Positions 44,145 through 53,233 of a stretch of DNA of 64,000 nt are shown here, piece after piece. Position numbers and translations under genes: made by a program. The stretch lies in contig JAGCWW010000082.1 of NCBI GenBank assembly GCA_017961685.1, positions 1 to 64,000 on the forward strand, written 5' to 3'. The number at the start of each line of letters is the position of its first letter. The stretch's first letter is position 1. A model generated the notes under the pieces. That model was not told the DNA's origin. It saw only the letters and a program-made list of their open reading frames with translations, and ran no database searches. This stretch comes from Acholeplasmatales bacterium. Lineage in GTDB: Bacteria; Bacillota_I; Bacilli_A; Acholeplasmatales; JAEDCM01.

Positions 44145-44444
44145 TAGAATTTACAACCAGTGATTAAGTCATAAAGAGACGTTAATTAGAAATAATCTTA
44201 AAGAATAAATACAGTTAACTAACTAATCAAATTCAACGTTACTTGAAAGAAAAAGTCTTGTAATTATTTTGGATTTCATTATTTAGGGTATTTTATCAAG
44301 AAGATTTATTCCTAATATCTTTTTGATATCTTTTCGATACCACTTTAATATTAACATGATATCATAATAATGTCAAGTAGATTTTGAAAAAATATTACCT
44401 CTTCTTCTTCTTTTTGAATAATAAAGGTAAAAGACATAAAAAAA

Positions 44445-44463
44445 GAAGAGCTTTTCACTCTTC
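44445..44463 (-). terminator. Terminator of the abiEii gene
   Basis: GAAGAG and CTCTTC form a 6-bp stem around 7 bases, followed by a run of T on the minus strand. It is nearly the same as that after fic. Confidence 0.75.
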
Positions 44464-44481
44464 ATTAGTTTATAAATATCA

Positions 44482-45393
44482 TTATTTTATTTTCTTATAG
44501 GTAAATACATCTGTTTTAAGTAATTTGGATATTCCATTATCAATTGCATCATTATAAGAATAATCTTCATATAATAATTGTTTTGTTATTGATGAATAAT
44601 CTTTTTCATAAAACCTTGTATCTATAATCTCTTTTAGCATATTATTTATATCATAATCTAGATTTGCTGATGGATTATTTTTTGATGTCATTCTATCATC
44701 TCTTACCTCATCAATAAGCTCATCAAGATTATTATCAATTTTTATATATGGCATAATTTTGGCTATATCATATAAATGTCTTGAATCTCTATCTTCCATA
44801 TTTTGTATCTTATAATCACAGATAGCAAAAACTTTATCAATGAATGTTCTTTCTAGCGTTTGAACATTCATAGAAAAATTCAGTGGAAAGAAAAAAGGAA
44901 GATTAGCATTCTTATTATCTAAATAATCAGAAACATAACTATTTATCTTATGCTTTATAACTGGATATACTTTTAGATAATAACTTGTTTCAATTATTAT
45001 TTCTTGCTTTTCATTGCTAAACAAGGAATCAAATTTAAATATATATTTGTTATAACTGTATCTTGTTTTTATCATATCAGGATTTTCAAGAACAAAGCCA
45101 AGCTTATCTGCAATCCTTAAAATAATCTCATTAGATTTTCTTCTTTCACTTTCTGTTGGCTTTTTATCCATTGATAAATCAATATCTTCAGAGAATCTAT
45201 TGATTAATTTATATGCTTTAGATAAAGAAGTTCCGCCTTTAAAAACAAAAGGCAAATCTTCTTTAGATATTTCATATAAGAATAAAGTTTGAACAGCATC
45301 CTTTTCAACAGTAGTTCTTAGCATATTTTCATCTCTTGCGATTGTTTTTATTATATCTGTCCATTCATCTTTATAATTATCATACCAATTCAT
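44482..45393 (-). CDS. abiEii: AbiEii-family nucleotidyltransferase toxin (type IV toxin-antitoxin)
   Basis: This 303-aa protein has FKGGTSLSKAYKLINRFSEDIDLSMD, the GGTSL..SxDIDL motif of the AbiEii/MenT nucleotidyltransferase family. The helical second half shows FIDKVFAICDYK. AbiEii-type toxins transfer nucleotides (for example onto tRNA 3' ends) to stop growth during phage infection. It overlaps its antitoxin gene by 14 bp. Confidence 0.92.
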   Translation of the reverse strand: MNWYDNYKDEWTDIIKTIARDENMLRTTVEKDAVQTLFLYEISKEDLPFVFKGGTSLSKAYKLINRFSEDIDLSMDKKPTESERRKSNEIILRIADKLGFVLENPDMIKTRYSYNKYIFKFDSLFSNEKQEIIIETSYYLKVYPVIKHKINSYVSDYLDNKNANLPFFFPLNFSMNVQTLERTFIDKVFAICDYKIQNMEDRDSRHLYDIAKIMPYIKIDNNLDELIDEVRDDRMTSKNNPSANLDYDINNMLKEIIDTRFYEKDYSSITKQLLYEDYSYNDAIDNGISKLLKTDVFTYKKIK

Positions 45394-45997
45394 TCATTAA
45401 ACCTCCTTCATATATATTTTTATAAACTATGTTTGGATATAGTGGTAAATACTTTTTAACTATATCAAAATTAATATTCTTGTCTTGAACGTATTTTCTT
45501 AGTTTGCTTCTATATTCTTCTCCTTTAAGCTCTGAATATTTATCTATAACAGACATTAAATCTAAAAATTCTAATTCATTGATATTTTCATCTGTAATCT
45601 GTGCAACAGGTTTATAAACAATCATTTTATAACCATCAATCTCTATTTTCCTTTGTTTTGTTGTAGCGGCATTAGAACATATTTCAAAAACACTTGGATT
45701 TTGTGTTGTAAAACCATATTTATTAACTAGCATGTATCCTGTGATAAAGCCTTCTTTTTTTCCGTTATTAAATAAATACTTCTTATCAATAAAATCTTCT
45801 ATATACATCTTACCCTCAGTCCCAAAAGATGTTTTATATGAATAATAATAAACACCATTATAAACTCTAACTAGTTTTTTATTATCAGTTAGTCTTTTCA
45901 TTTCCTGTCTTACAACTTCTTTTGAACTACCAGGTATTTCGTTTAAAAAAATGGGTTCACCTTTTTTGAAATTATTAATGATATATTCATAGATCAT
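45380..45997 (-). CDS. abiEi: AbiEi-like antitoxin / transcription regulator
   Basis: This 205-aa protein has an N-terminal winged helix (VVRQEMKRLTDNKKLVRVYNGVYYYSYKT) and a C-terminal domain typical of AbiEi antitoxins. It heads the type IV pair, and its end overlaps abiEii. Such antitoxins repress their own promoter and counter the toxin without a stable complex. The start at ATG 45997 has GAGGTGAT upstream. Confidence 0.85.
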   Translation of the reverse strand: MIYEYIINNFKKGEPIFLNEIPGSSKEVVRQEMKRLTDNKKLVRVYNGVYYYSYKTSFGTEGKMYIEDFIDKKYLFNNGKKEGFITGYMLVNKYGFTTQNPSVFEICSNAATTKQRKIEIDGYKMIVYKPVAQITDENINELEFLDLMSVIDKYSELKGEEYRSKLRKYVQDKNINFDIVKKYLPLYPNIVYKNIYEGGLMNELV

Positions 45998-46081
45998 GTT
46001 ATCACCTCACAAATTAGAAAATAATTATTTCAATTTTATTATATAACATGAATCTTATCTTTTCAACTCATATGTTAAAAA

Positions 46082-46100
46082 GAAGAGTTTTTCACTCTTC
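46082..46100 (-). terminator. Terminator of the fic gene
   Basis: GAAGAG and CTCTTC form a stem around 7 bases, with a weak T run on the minus strand. Confidence 0.65.
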
Positions 46101-46106
46101 AATCAT

Positions 46107-47153
46107 TTATTTTCTAATATATCTTGTGTCTCTACCTTCACCTATTTTTTTAATTAGGTTATTTTTAAGCATTTTAGTTAAAACAGCTTCTATTGTTGTT
46201 ATAGATATATCTGGTAATATTTCACTAATTTCTTTTTTTGAAATAGGAAGTAAACTATTTAGGATAGTAGCTTCTATTCTTGTTGTTTTATTAATCTTTT
46301 TACTATTTACTGTTGCAAAACGTTTATCAAGTTCTTTATAACAAGTAAATAAATTCACTAAGAAATTGTCAACAAAATAGAAATAGTTGTTATTATTCTC
46401 ATGCCAGTTAGTGGATGATTTTTTTAAATCATCATAATAATATACTTCCGTTTTATTTACTTGTTCTTCAAATGAAATATATTTACCTGCATCAAAGCCA
46501 GCTTTATATAATAATAGCAAAGTTAGCAATCTTGACATTCTTCCATTTCCATCATTAAACGGATGGATACACAAGAAGTCAAGAATTACACATGGGATTA
46601 ATAATATTTGATTTATCTTAGGATTACTTCTTGCATCCATATATGCTAAAACTAATTGTTCCATAGCTTCTTTTGTTTTGCTTGCTTCAACTGGAGTAAA
46701 ACGAATACTACGTTTTCCGCCACTAGCAATTTCAATTATTAAATTATCATGATCTTTATATTTTCCTGCACTGTTTGAACTAGAAATCTTAAGCATTTGT
46801 TCATGAAGTGATAAAATATTTGCTTCTGTAAAATCTAAGTCATTATAATTATTATGAATAATATTTAAAGCATCTCTATATCCTGCTATTTCTTCTTCAT
46901 TGTGGTTAAGAGGTGCACTACTATTACTAACGATTGCTTTTATTCTTTCATCCGATGTAACTATACCTTCAATAGCGTTAGATCCTTTAACTGATTGTAT
47001 TATAGCTATTTTTTCTAATTCAGTATAAATATTTGGAAAATTATTTTTTCTATGATCGTTATTAGCTTTCATTGTATATATACTTGTTAGAATATTTACA
47101 ATTTCCCCTGGAATATTTTGTAATTCAAGGAAAGAATAATCAAATTTATGCAT
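46107..47153 (-). CDS. Fic-domain protein (likely class II, AMPylator family)
   Basis: This protein of about 348 aa starts at ATG 47153; the longer frame upstream has no ribosome site. The core motif HPFNDGNGRMSR has the catalytic His and all phosphate-loop residues. The N-terminal SNAIEG matches the [S/T]xxxE[G/N] autoinhibition motif. A C-terminal winged helix (LPISKKEISEILPDISITTIEAVLTKMLKNN) suggests DNA binding. Fic proteins modify target proteins with AMP. The target is unknown. TGCATA boxes in the promoter could be bound by its own HTH. Confidence 0.92.
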   Translation of the reverse strand: MHKFDYSFLELQNIPGEIVNILTSIYTMKANNDHRKNNFPNIYTELEKIAIIQSVKGSNAIEGIVTSDERIKAIVSNSSAPLNHNEEEIAGYRDALNIIHNNYNDLDFTEANILSLHEQMLKISSSNSAGKYKDHDNLIIEIASGGKRSIRFTPVEASKTKEAMEQLVLAYMDARSNPKINQILLIPCVILDFLCIHPFNDGNGRMSRLLTLLLLYKAGFDAGKYISFEEQVNKTEVYYYDDLKKSSTNWHENNNNYFYFVDNFLVNLFTCYKELDKRFATVNSKKINKTTRIEATILNSLLPISKKEISEILPDISITTIEAVLTKMLKNNLIKKIGEGRDTRYIRK

Positions 47154-47168
47154 ATAATCACTTCTTTC

Positions 47169-47271
47169 TGCATATATTTTAGCATTTTTTATGCATAAAG
47201 GCAACTCTAACTGCATATTTTTCTTAATATTTTATGCAGAAAACCTATTTTTAATAATAATTATATGCATA
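47169..47271 (-). promoter_or_regulatory. fic promoter with five TGCATA/TATGCA boxes
   Basis: TTGCCT-17-TAAAAT (-10 at 47181-47176) reads toward fic. The core TGCATA recurs at 47169, 47191 (within TTATGCATAA), 47212, 47233 (inverted) and 47264 (TATGCATA). The CTGCATA/TATGCAG pair (47211-47217, 47233-47239) is a 7-bp dyad. Clustering suggests an autoregulatory site. Confidence 0.5.
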
Positions 47272-47276
47272 AAAAA

Positions 47277-47293
47277 GGAGGTTTGAAACCTCC
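47277..47293 (-). terminator. Terminator of the Cys-Ala protein gene
   Basis: GGAGGTTT and AAACCTCC form an 8-bp stem around one base, followed by six T on the minus strand, 3 bp after the stop. Confidence 0.8.
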
Positions 47294-47295
47294 AA

Positions 47296-48294
47296 TTACA
47301 TTTTGTTGATTAAATCTTCTATTTTGATATTTCCTTTATAGAAATCTTTCTTAGAACAGCCAGCTCTACCTCCACCTGCACATGCACAAGCACATGCGCA
47401 AGCACATGAATGTGATGAATGAGATGAATGGCTTCCTGTAGATACATAAGGTGTTGCTTTTCTTACTCCCTTATTATTTACACCATAATAATAGCTTCTA
47501 GTGAATGCCATTCTTCCAACTGGGAAGAATCCTCTAGTTCTATAATAAGATGCTCTTCTAAAGATTCTACTAATTAATGTGAAGATAAATACTAAAACAA
47601 TAATTATAATCCATATAATTAAAACTATTTTATCCTCTTTAGTTTTTGAATTATATTGTGCATTTTCATCTAAATTAGGGAAATTTAAGCTACTATAACT
47701 AATGTTTGCTTCTACTCTTTCTCCTTTTTTAACATCTTTAAAATCCCAGATTAAATAAGTTTCGTCTTCATCATTAGCATCATTAAAATATACATTTGTT
47801 TTATCCCAATATATTTTAACATTACCTACTTCAATATCTTCAAACCAACAAGGAATATATTCATAAGTTACTAATTCAACATTATCAGTTTCATCTTTAC
47901 CTAAAGTATAAATTCTAGATTGATGGAAGCTAAAATGTAGATCTACTACTTCATCTTTATAATACTTTCTATCTAAAATTAATTTTAATCCAGAATCACC
48001 ATCATCATAATATTTATAAATATCAGTGATTGTATCTGTTGAAATTATTTCGACATTATCAACGTGTTTATTAGGTGTACCTATTCTAACATCTTTTAAA
48101 GGTCCAGAAGTTTTACTATCTAGAACCTTCCATTTTAAATGATAATCAAAGTTAAGGGTAGCATCATTATTTGTTGTAACATGTATTTCAAATGATTCAA
48201 TGTAATCTAAATCACCTTTAGAACATCCTGTTTGTATTAATAAAATACTTAAGGCTAAAATTACAAGAGATATACTATAAATTATTTTCTTCAT
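47296..48294 (-). CDS. Lipoprotein-like membrane protein with a Cys-Ala repeat tail
   Basis: This 332-aa protein has a signal region with a lipobox-like LIQTGC, a beta-rich outside domain, one membrane helix (about 226-248) and a C-terminal tail. The tail reads SHSSHSSHS, then CACACACACAGGG, then RAGCSKKDFYKG. Alternating Cys-Ala units are rare outside radical-SAM-modified peptides. The gene overlaps the end of a radical SAM/SPASM gene by 20 bp, so it is a likely substrate or partner. No known function is assigned. A metal-binding tail is another option. Confidence 0.8.
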   Translation of the reverse strand: MKKIIYSISLVILALSILLIQTGCSKGDLDYIESFEIHVTTNNDATLNFDYHLKWKVLDSKTSGPLKDVRIGTPNKHVDNVEIISTDTITDIYKYYDDGDSGLKLILDRKYYKDEVVDLHFSFHQSRIYTLGKDETDNVELVTYEYIPCWFEDIEVGNVKIYWDKTNVYFNDANDEDETYLIWDFKDVKKGERVEANISYSSLNFPNLDENAQYNSKTKEDKIVLIIWIIIIVLVFIFTLISRIFRRASYYRTRGFFPVGRMAFTRSYYYGVNNKGVRKATPYVSTGSHSSHSSHSCACACACACAGGGRAGCSKKDFYKGNIKIEDLINKM

Positions 48295-49654
48295 AATAAC
48301 CTCCCCTTAGTAAACAGTTATTAGATTTAGCATTTGCCGCTTTTCTAATACTTTTACATTCTTTACTATTCCAAATATTATCCCACTTAACTTCTAAAAT
48401 ATTACCTAGTTCATTTCCTTTTAACCATGATTGACATGGAATAACTACACCATTAGGTAGTATTGCCATATTACTTACACCAGCACCACAAGATGGGATG
48501 ATTAAGCCACGTTCAGCTAAATCTTTTTCATCTAAAATTCCTGGAGAAGTAAACTGAATATCTAGTTCATTTTCTCTAGCATAAGCTAGAGCTTCATCTA
48601 AAGATTTTAGTAATTCTTCTTTATCTATTACTAATTCTTTAGATTCATCGCTATTAGTATTACCTGTAGGGATTAATCCTGAACAAGTAAAGTATTTTAC
48701 ACCTAGTTTTGATAAGAATTCAATTGTTTCTTTATAGTTTTTATTTAAACTACATAGTGGTGTATTAATTGAAACATCTAGCTTTTCAGAAATAGCATTT
48801 TTAATTCCACCTAGAGTCTCAAGATAGTGATTTTCACCAACTAATTTATTATGTATTTCCATATCAGAAGAATAGAATGTAATTTGAACATTATCTAGTT
48901 CAGCATTATATAAGCTATGACATAATTCTTTAGTTAGTAATATACCATTAGTATTAAGTCTAGTTATAAACCATTTAGAGTGATCAATTAGTTCAACTAA
49001 ATCACTTCTTAAGGTAGGTTCACCGCCAGTAAAAGTGATTTGAGGAACTCGCTCTTCTTTTAGTTTATCAATTATTTTAAGCCAAGAATCAGTATCAAGT
49101 TCTTCTTCATTAGATAATTTTTCATTAAAAGCATAGCAGTGAACACATTTTTGATTACAATTATATACACCATCTTTTTCCATAGTTGAAATCATTAAAT
49201 CCATTCTTAGTGGTGCGTGCATATGTTTATAATATTCACTTAAAGAGAAATTACCTACATGTTCAAATTCAACATTAGGTTTAGTTCCAACTTCAATTAA
49301 AGTAGTTAACATTTCTTTTAAGTCTTCTAAAATATCACTTTCTTTAGCATCACGATATAATGCCTTAACATTTTTAACAATTACATCTAATATTTCATCT
49401 AATTGTTCTTCTTCATAATAATTATAATTATATTCATTATATGTAAGAATAAATTCTTTTAATAATACGGCATAAGTTGTAAGAATTGGTAAAATTCTAA
49501 ATCCATTTATAACAACAATCCAAGGAATACCATCTTTTATTTTATGTGGTGGTACTAAATGAATTCTAACAACACCAGGTCCTTTAGGATCTATTGTTGT
49601 TTGATATACCATATCCGATTTTCTTAAATATTCTTTTAGGTTCAATTTAATCAC
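48275..49654 (-). CDS. Radical SAM/SPASM-domain protein
   Basis: This 459-aa protein has the 4Fe-4S motif CNQKCVHC (CxxxCxxC), then TFTGGEPTLR and a TIM-barrel-like core. A C-terminal SPASM-type region with Cys (SCGAGVSNMAILPNGVVIPCQSW, and later C) binds further clusters. The N-terminal 130 residues could be a peptide-recognition domain but are not assigned. It is coupled to the Cys-Ala protein gene. In RiPP systems such enzymes make thioether or other crosslinks at Cys. Confidence 0.92.
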   Translation of the reverse strand: MIKLNLKEYLRKSDMVYQTTIDPKGPGVVRIHLVPPHKIKDGIPWIVVINGFRILPILTTYAVLLKEFILTYNEYNYNYYEEEQLDEILDVIVKNVKALYRDAKESDILEDLKEMLTTLIEVGTKPNVEFEHVGNFSLSEYYKHMHAPLRMDLMISTMEKDGVYNCNQKCVHCYAFNEKLSNEEELDTDSWLKIIDKLKEERVPQITFTGGEPTLRSDLVELIDHSKWFITRLNTNGILLTKELCHSLYNAELDNVQITFYSSDMEIHNKLVGENHYLETLGGIKNAISEKLDVSINTPLCSLNKNYKETIEFLSKLGVKYFTCSGLIPTGNTNSDESKELVIDKEELLKSLDEALAYARENELDIQFTSPGILDEKDLAERGLIIPSCGAGVSNMAILPNGVVIPCQSWLKGNELGNILEVKWDNIWNSKECKSIRKAANAKSNNCLLRGGYYEENNL

Positions 49655-49709
49655 CTCAAAAATTATTATATCATAATTAAATATATGAGTAAATGTATGG
49701 TAAATAAAA

Positions 49710-49729
49710 AAGAGATTATTTAATCTCTT
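49710..49729 (-). terminator. Terminator of the 335-aa membrane protein gene
   Basis: AAGAGATT and AATCTCTT form an 8-bp stem around 4 bases with T-rich sequence on the minus strand, overlapping the stop. Confidence 0.75.
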
Positions 49730-50708
49730 TCTTATCCTTCTTTTTATAAATAATTAAAGTTATTAGTTTAGTTATAATAATACAACCAAAGCAAGCATGC
49801 ACAATATATGCGATTGTTTTTGCCGGATTAATTAAATCATCATATTTATAAATTAATGATTTAGGTGCATTTTTTGAATAAATTAGATAATCATTAGGTT
49901 GTTTACCGCCTCTATTAGTTTTTAAACTATATGATTTATAATCATTATCTAAGCTATCTATATCTGCTCTACCATTTAATCCAATAACAAAGCCATAATA
50001 ATCATCTATTTTTACATATTTTATATCACTTTCTAAAACCGCAATTATATTATCTCCTTTTTTCATGGAAGTAGGATGTTCATATTTGTAAATACCCATA
50101 TAATATTTTTTAGTTAATTCATCATTATTTAAAAATACGTGAGTTAAATTATTAGTGATATATTCGTTAGCTTCATCATTAAATTTTAAATAAGCATTTT
50201 CCTCTAAGAAGTTATCTTCATCTTCTTTTAGTTCATAAGTTATGATAGTTCTAACTTTAATAGTTTGTTTTTCATTATTAATATTTAATACATCAATATC
50301 ATAACTGATATTAAACCAAGTTGAATAATATAAATCAACATATCTATCTAAATATAGTGTTTTATAATCTTGTTGTAAGAATTTACAGTCTTTTCTTGGA
50401 TTAGTACCATAATATTTTAAATAAAGACATGCTGATACTAACATCATAAATCCTAAAGGAAAAACTAATAATGATAATACTTTATTAATTATGGAATCAC
50501 CAAATTTCGTATTCTTCCATCTTTTAAAGTATCTAATTTCAAAAAATATTAATAGACCAATATAAAGAGCAAAGCATCCTAAAACAACTAATAATTGAGC
50601 AACAACATCATAAGTAGATACATGTTCTAATACTAACCCTAGTGAAAAAAAGCTAAATACACCAATTATACCAAGTGTAGGTATAAATTTTGCCCAGTTA
50701 AGTTTCAT
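49716..50708 (-). CDS. Hypothetical membrane protein
   Basis: This protein of about 330 aa starts at ATG 50708 (GGGGG upstream). Three N-terminal membrane segments, a large outside domain (about 100-280) and a final membrane segment near 295-315 are seen, with a basic tail KKKDKKEIK. No family is recognised. It lies upstream of the radical SAM gene with a terminator between, so a link is unproven. Confidence 0.7.
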   Translation of the reverse strand: MKLNWAKFIPTLGIIGVFSFFSLGLVLEHVSTYDVVAQLLVVLGCFALYIGLLIFFEIRYFKRWKNTKFGDSIINKVLSLLVFPLGFMMLVSACLYLKYYGTNPRKDCKFLQQDYKTLYLDRYVDLYYSTWFNISYDIDVLNINNEKQTIKVRTIITYELKEDEDNFLEENAYLKFNDEANEYITNNLTHVFLNNDELTKKYYMGIYKYEHPTSMKKGDNIIAVLESDIKYVKIDDYYGFVIGLNGRADIDSLDNDYKSYSLKTNRGGKQPNDYLIYSKNAPKSLIYKYDDLINPAKTIAYIVHACFGCIIITKLITLIIYKKKDKKEIK

Positions 50709-50785
50709 AATTTTTTCCCCCAATATATGTAATAATACTCTTTTATTATGACATAATTTTTTAATTTATTCAAGTTTATAAAAAA

Positions 50786-50803
50786 AAGCGGAATAATCCG
50801 CTT
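50786..50803 (-). terminator. Terminator of the glycogen operon
   Basis: AAGCGGA and TCCGCTT form a 7-bp stem around 4 bases, followed by seven T on the minus strand. Confidence 0.85.
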
Positions 50804-50806
50804 CTT

Positions 50807-53221
50807 TTACTTAACTGGTTTAATATGCCAAATATTTTCTGCATATTCTCTAATAGATCTATCTGCAGAGAATACACCAGCTTTAGCAATATTAACTAAA
50901 GATTTTTGTGCCCAAGCTTGTTTATCTTGATAAGCTTCATCCATCTTCTTATATGCTTCCATATATGAATCAAAGTCAGCTAAGCACATGTATCTATCAC
51001 TTACTGGATAGTTATCAATTAAATATTTCTTGATATGACCAAATGATTGACCACAGAATCCATAATCAAGTCTATCTAGGACTTTCTTAATTCTTGGGTT
51101 CTTATTATACCAATCTTTTGCGAAGTATCCTCTATACCATAATGCTTCTACTTCATCTGCTTTCATACCAAATAAGAACATATTATCATCGCCTACATTA
51201 TCATGAATTTCAACGTTTGCTCCATCTAGAGTACCTAGTGTTACAGCACCATTAATCATGAACTTCATGTTAGATGTACCACTAGCTTCTTTACCAGCTA
51301 AAGAAATTTGTTCTGATACATCACTTGCTGGAATTAATACTTCTGCGCCACTTACGTTATAGTTTTCTAGGAATACAACATTAAGTTTACACTTAATTTG
51401 TGGTAAGCGTTGGATATGCATAGAAATATAGTTAATTAATTTGATAACATCTTTTGCAACATAATATGTTGATGCTGCTTTAGCACCAAAGATAAATGTT
51501 TGAGGTGTTACATCGATATTTGGATTTTCTTCTAGATCAATTAATAAAGATACAATCTTTAAGACATTTAATAATTGTCTCTTATATTCATGAAGACGTT
51601 TAACTTGAACATCAAATCTAGTGTTTGGATCAATAACGATACCTTGAGTCTTATATAAGTATTCAGCAAAACGACACTTATTTTCATATTTAATCTTCAT
51701 TAATTGTTTTAAAGTGTCTTTATCATCTTTAAACTTAAGTAATTTTTCAAGTTGAGATGCATCTTTATAATATCCATGACCAATTTTTTCATCTAATAAT
51801 TTTGCTAAACCTGGGTTAGATTGATTTAACCAACGTCTATGTGCAATACCATTAGTTACGTTAGTAAACTTTTCAGGTGTAATCTTATAATAGCCGTTAA
51901 ATACGCTATTTTTAATAATTTCTGAATGTAATGCACTTACTCCATTTACATGATGAGATGCGATAACTGAAAGGTTTGCCATTCTAACTTGTCCATCACC
52001 AAAGATGAATAATGGTTTTAATTCTTCATCAGTATATCCTAAACAACGGCACTCATCATGGAACTTATCATCAATTTGATGTAGGATAATAGAAATTCTA
52101 GGTAGAACTCTTTGGATTAATCCTTCATCCCATTTTTCTAGTGCTTCGGCTAGAATTGTATGGTTAGTATATGCTACGCATTTTTTAACCATATCCCAAG
52201 CTTCATCAAATTCTAATTTATAATCATCCATTAAGATTCTCATTAATTCTGGAATACATAATGCTGGGTGAGTATCATTGATGTGAATTGATGCATACTT
52301 AGGTAATGTTTTAATATCACCATAATATTTAATGTGATCAGCAATAATATTTTGAATTGATGCTGAAACTAAGAAATATTGTTGTTTAATACGTAAGTTT
52401 TTACCTTCATAGTGGTTATCTGAAGGATATAAAATTTTAGCAATTAAGTCTGCTTCATTTGCATATTGCATAGCCTTAATATAATCACCTTGAGAGAATG
52501 AATTGATGTTAAAGTCAACCATGTTAACACCTCTCCAAAGTCTTAGTGTTGCTACAGCATCGCTATCTCCACCTGATACTACCATATCATAAGGTAGGGC
52601 AGTAACTTCTCTATAATCTTTATGGATATAATATTTTTTACCATCAAGGTATTGTTCTTCTACATAACCATCAAATCTTACTTTGTAAGTCTTATCATCT
52701 CTTTGATTTAGCCATACATCTCCTCCTGGTAGCCATACATCAGGAAGTTCTGTTTGCCATCCATCGATAATTTTTTGTTTAAATAGACCATATTCATATC
52801 TTAGTGAGAAACCTGTTGCAGGATAGTTTTGACTAGCTAGACCATCTAGGAAACAAGCAGCAAGTCTACCTAAGCCACCATTACCTAGGGCTGCATCTGG
52901 TTCAAGAAGATATAAATCATCTAATTTAAAACCATATTCTTTTAAGACATCAGCCATTTCATCTTGAATTCCCATATTATAGATATTGTTCTTTAAACTT
53001 CTACCCATTAAGAATTCCATACATAAATAGTAAATTCTTTTACCCTTTTTTTGTCTTACTAAGCTATTAAAGCTTTTCTTCTTTAACTTAAGTAAATCGT
53101 TAATTGTTGTAGCAACTGCTTTATACATTTGTTCAGCATTTGCTTCATTTGGGTTAATACCATATAACTTACTTAAGTTCTCCTCTAATAAAATTTTTAA
53201 TACTTCATTGCCATTTGTCAT
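50807..53221 (-). CDS. glgP: Glycogen phosphorylase
   Basis: This 804-aa enzyme has GRSLKNN, LGNGGLGRLAACFLD, THPALCIPELMR, EYKRQLLNVLKI and the PLP site EASGTSNMKFMINGAVTLGTLDGANVEI. It releases glucose-1-phosphate from glycogen. It closes the glgC-glgD-glgA-glgP operon, 12 bp after glgA. Regulatory phosphorylation sites of animal enzymes are absent, as in other bacteria. Confidence 0.97.
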   Translation of the reverse strand: MTNGNEVLKILLEENLSKLYGINPNEANAEQMYKAVATTINDLLKLKKKSFNSLVRQKKGKRIYYLCMEFLMGRSLKNNIYNMGIQDEMADVLKEYGFKLDDLYLLEPDAALGNGGLGRLAACFLDGLASQNYPATGFSLRYEYGLFKQKIIDGWQTELPDVWLPGGDVWLNQRDDKTYKVRFDGYVEEQYLDGKKYYIHKDYREVTALPYDMVVSGGDSDAVATLRLWRGVNMVDFNINSFSQGDYIKAMQYANEADLIAKILYPSDNHYEGKNLRIKQQYFLVSASIQNIIADHIKYYGDIKTLPKYASIHINDTHPALCIPELMRILMDDYKLEFDEAWDMVKKCVAYTNHTILAEALEKWDEGLIQRVLPRISIILHQIDDKFHDECRCLGYTDEELKPLFIFGDGQVRMANLSVIASHHVNGVSALHSEIIKNSVFNGYYKITPEKFTNVTNGIAHRRWLNQSNPGLAKLLDEKIGHGYYKDASQLEKLLKFKDDKDTLKQLMKIKYENKCRFAEYLYKTQGIVIDPNTRFDVQVKRLHEYKRQLLNVLKIVSLLIDLEENPNIDVTPQTFIFGAKAASTYYVAKDVIKLINYISMHIQRLPQIKCKLNVVFLENYNVSGAEVLIPASDVSEQISLAGKEASGTSNMKFMINGAVTLGTLDGANVEIHDNVGDDNMFLFGMKADEVEALWYRGYFAKDWYNKNPRIKKVLDRLDYGFCGQSFGHIKKYLIDNYPVSDRYMCLADFDSYMEAYKKMDEAYQDKQAWAQKSLVNIAKAGVFSADRSIREYAENIWHIKPVK

Positions 53222-53233
53222 TGTTGTACACTC

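Noticed and set aside
47350-47420. Cys-Ala repeat as a sequencing or replication artefact
   Set aside because: The codons vary in third base, and the frame continues into a sensible RAGCSKKDFY tail up to a stop and terminator.
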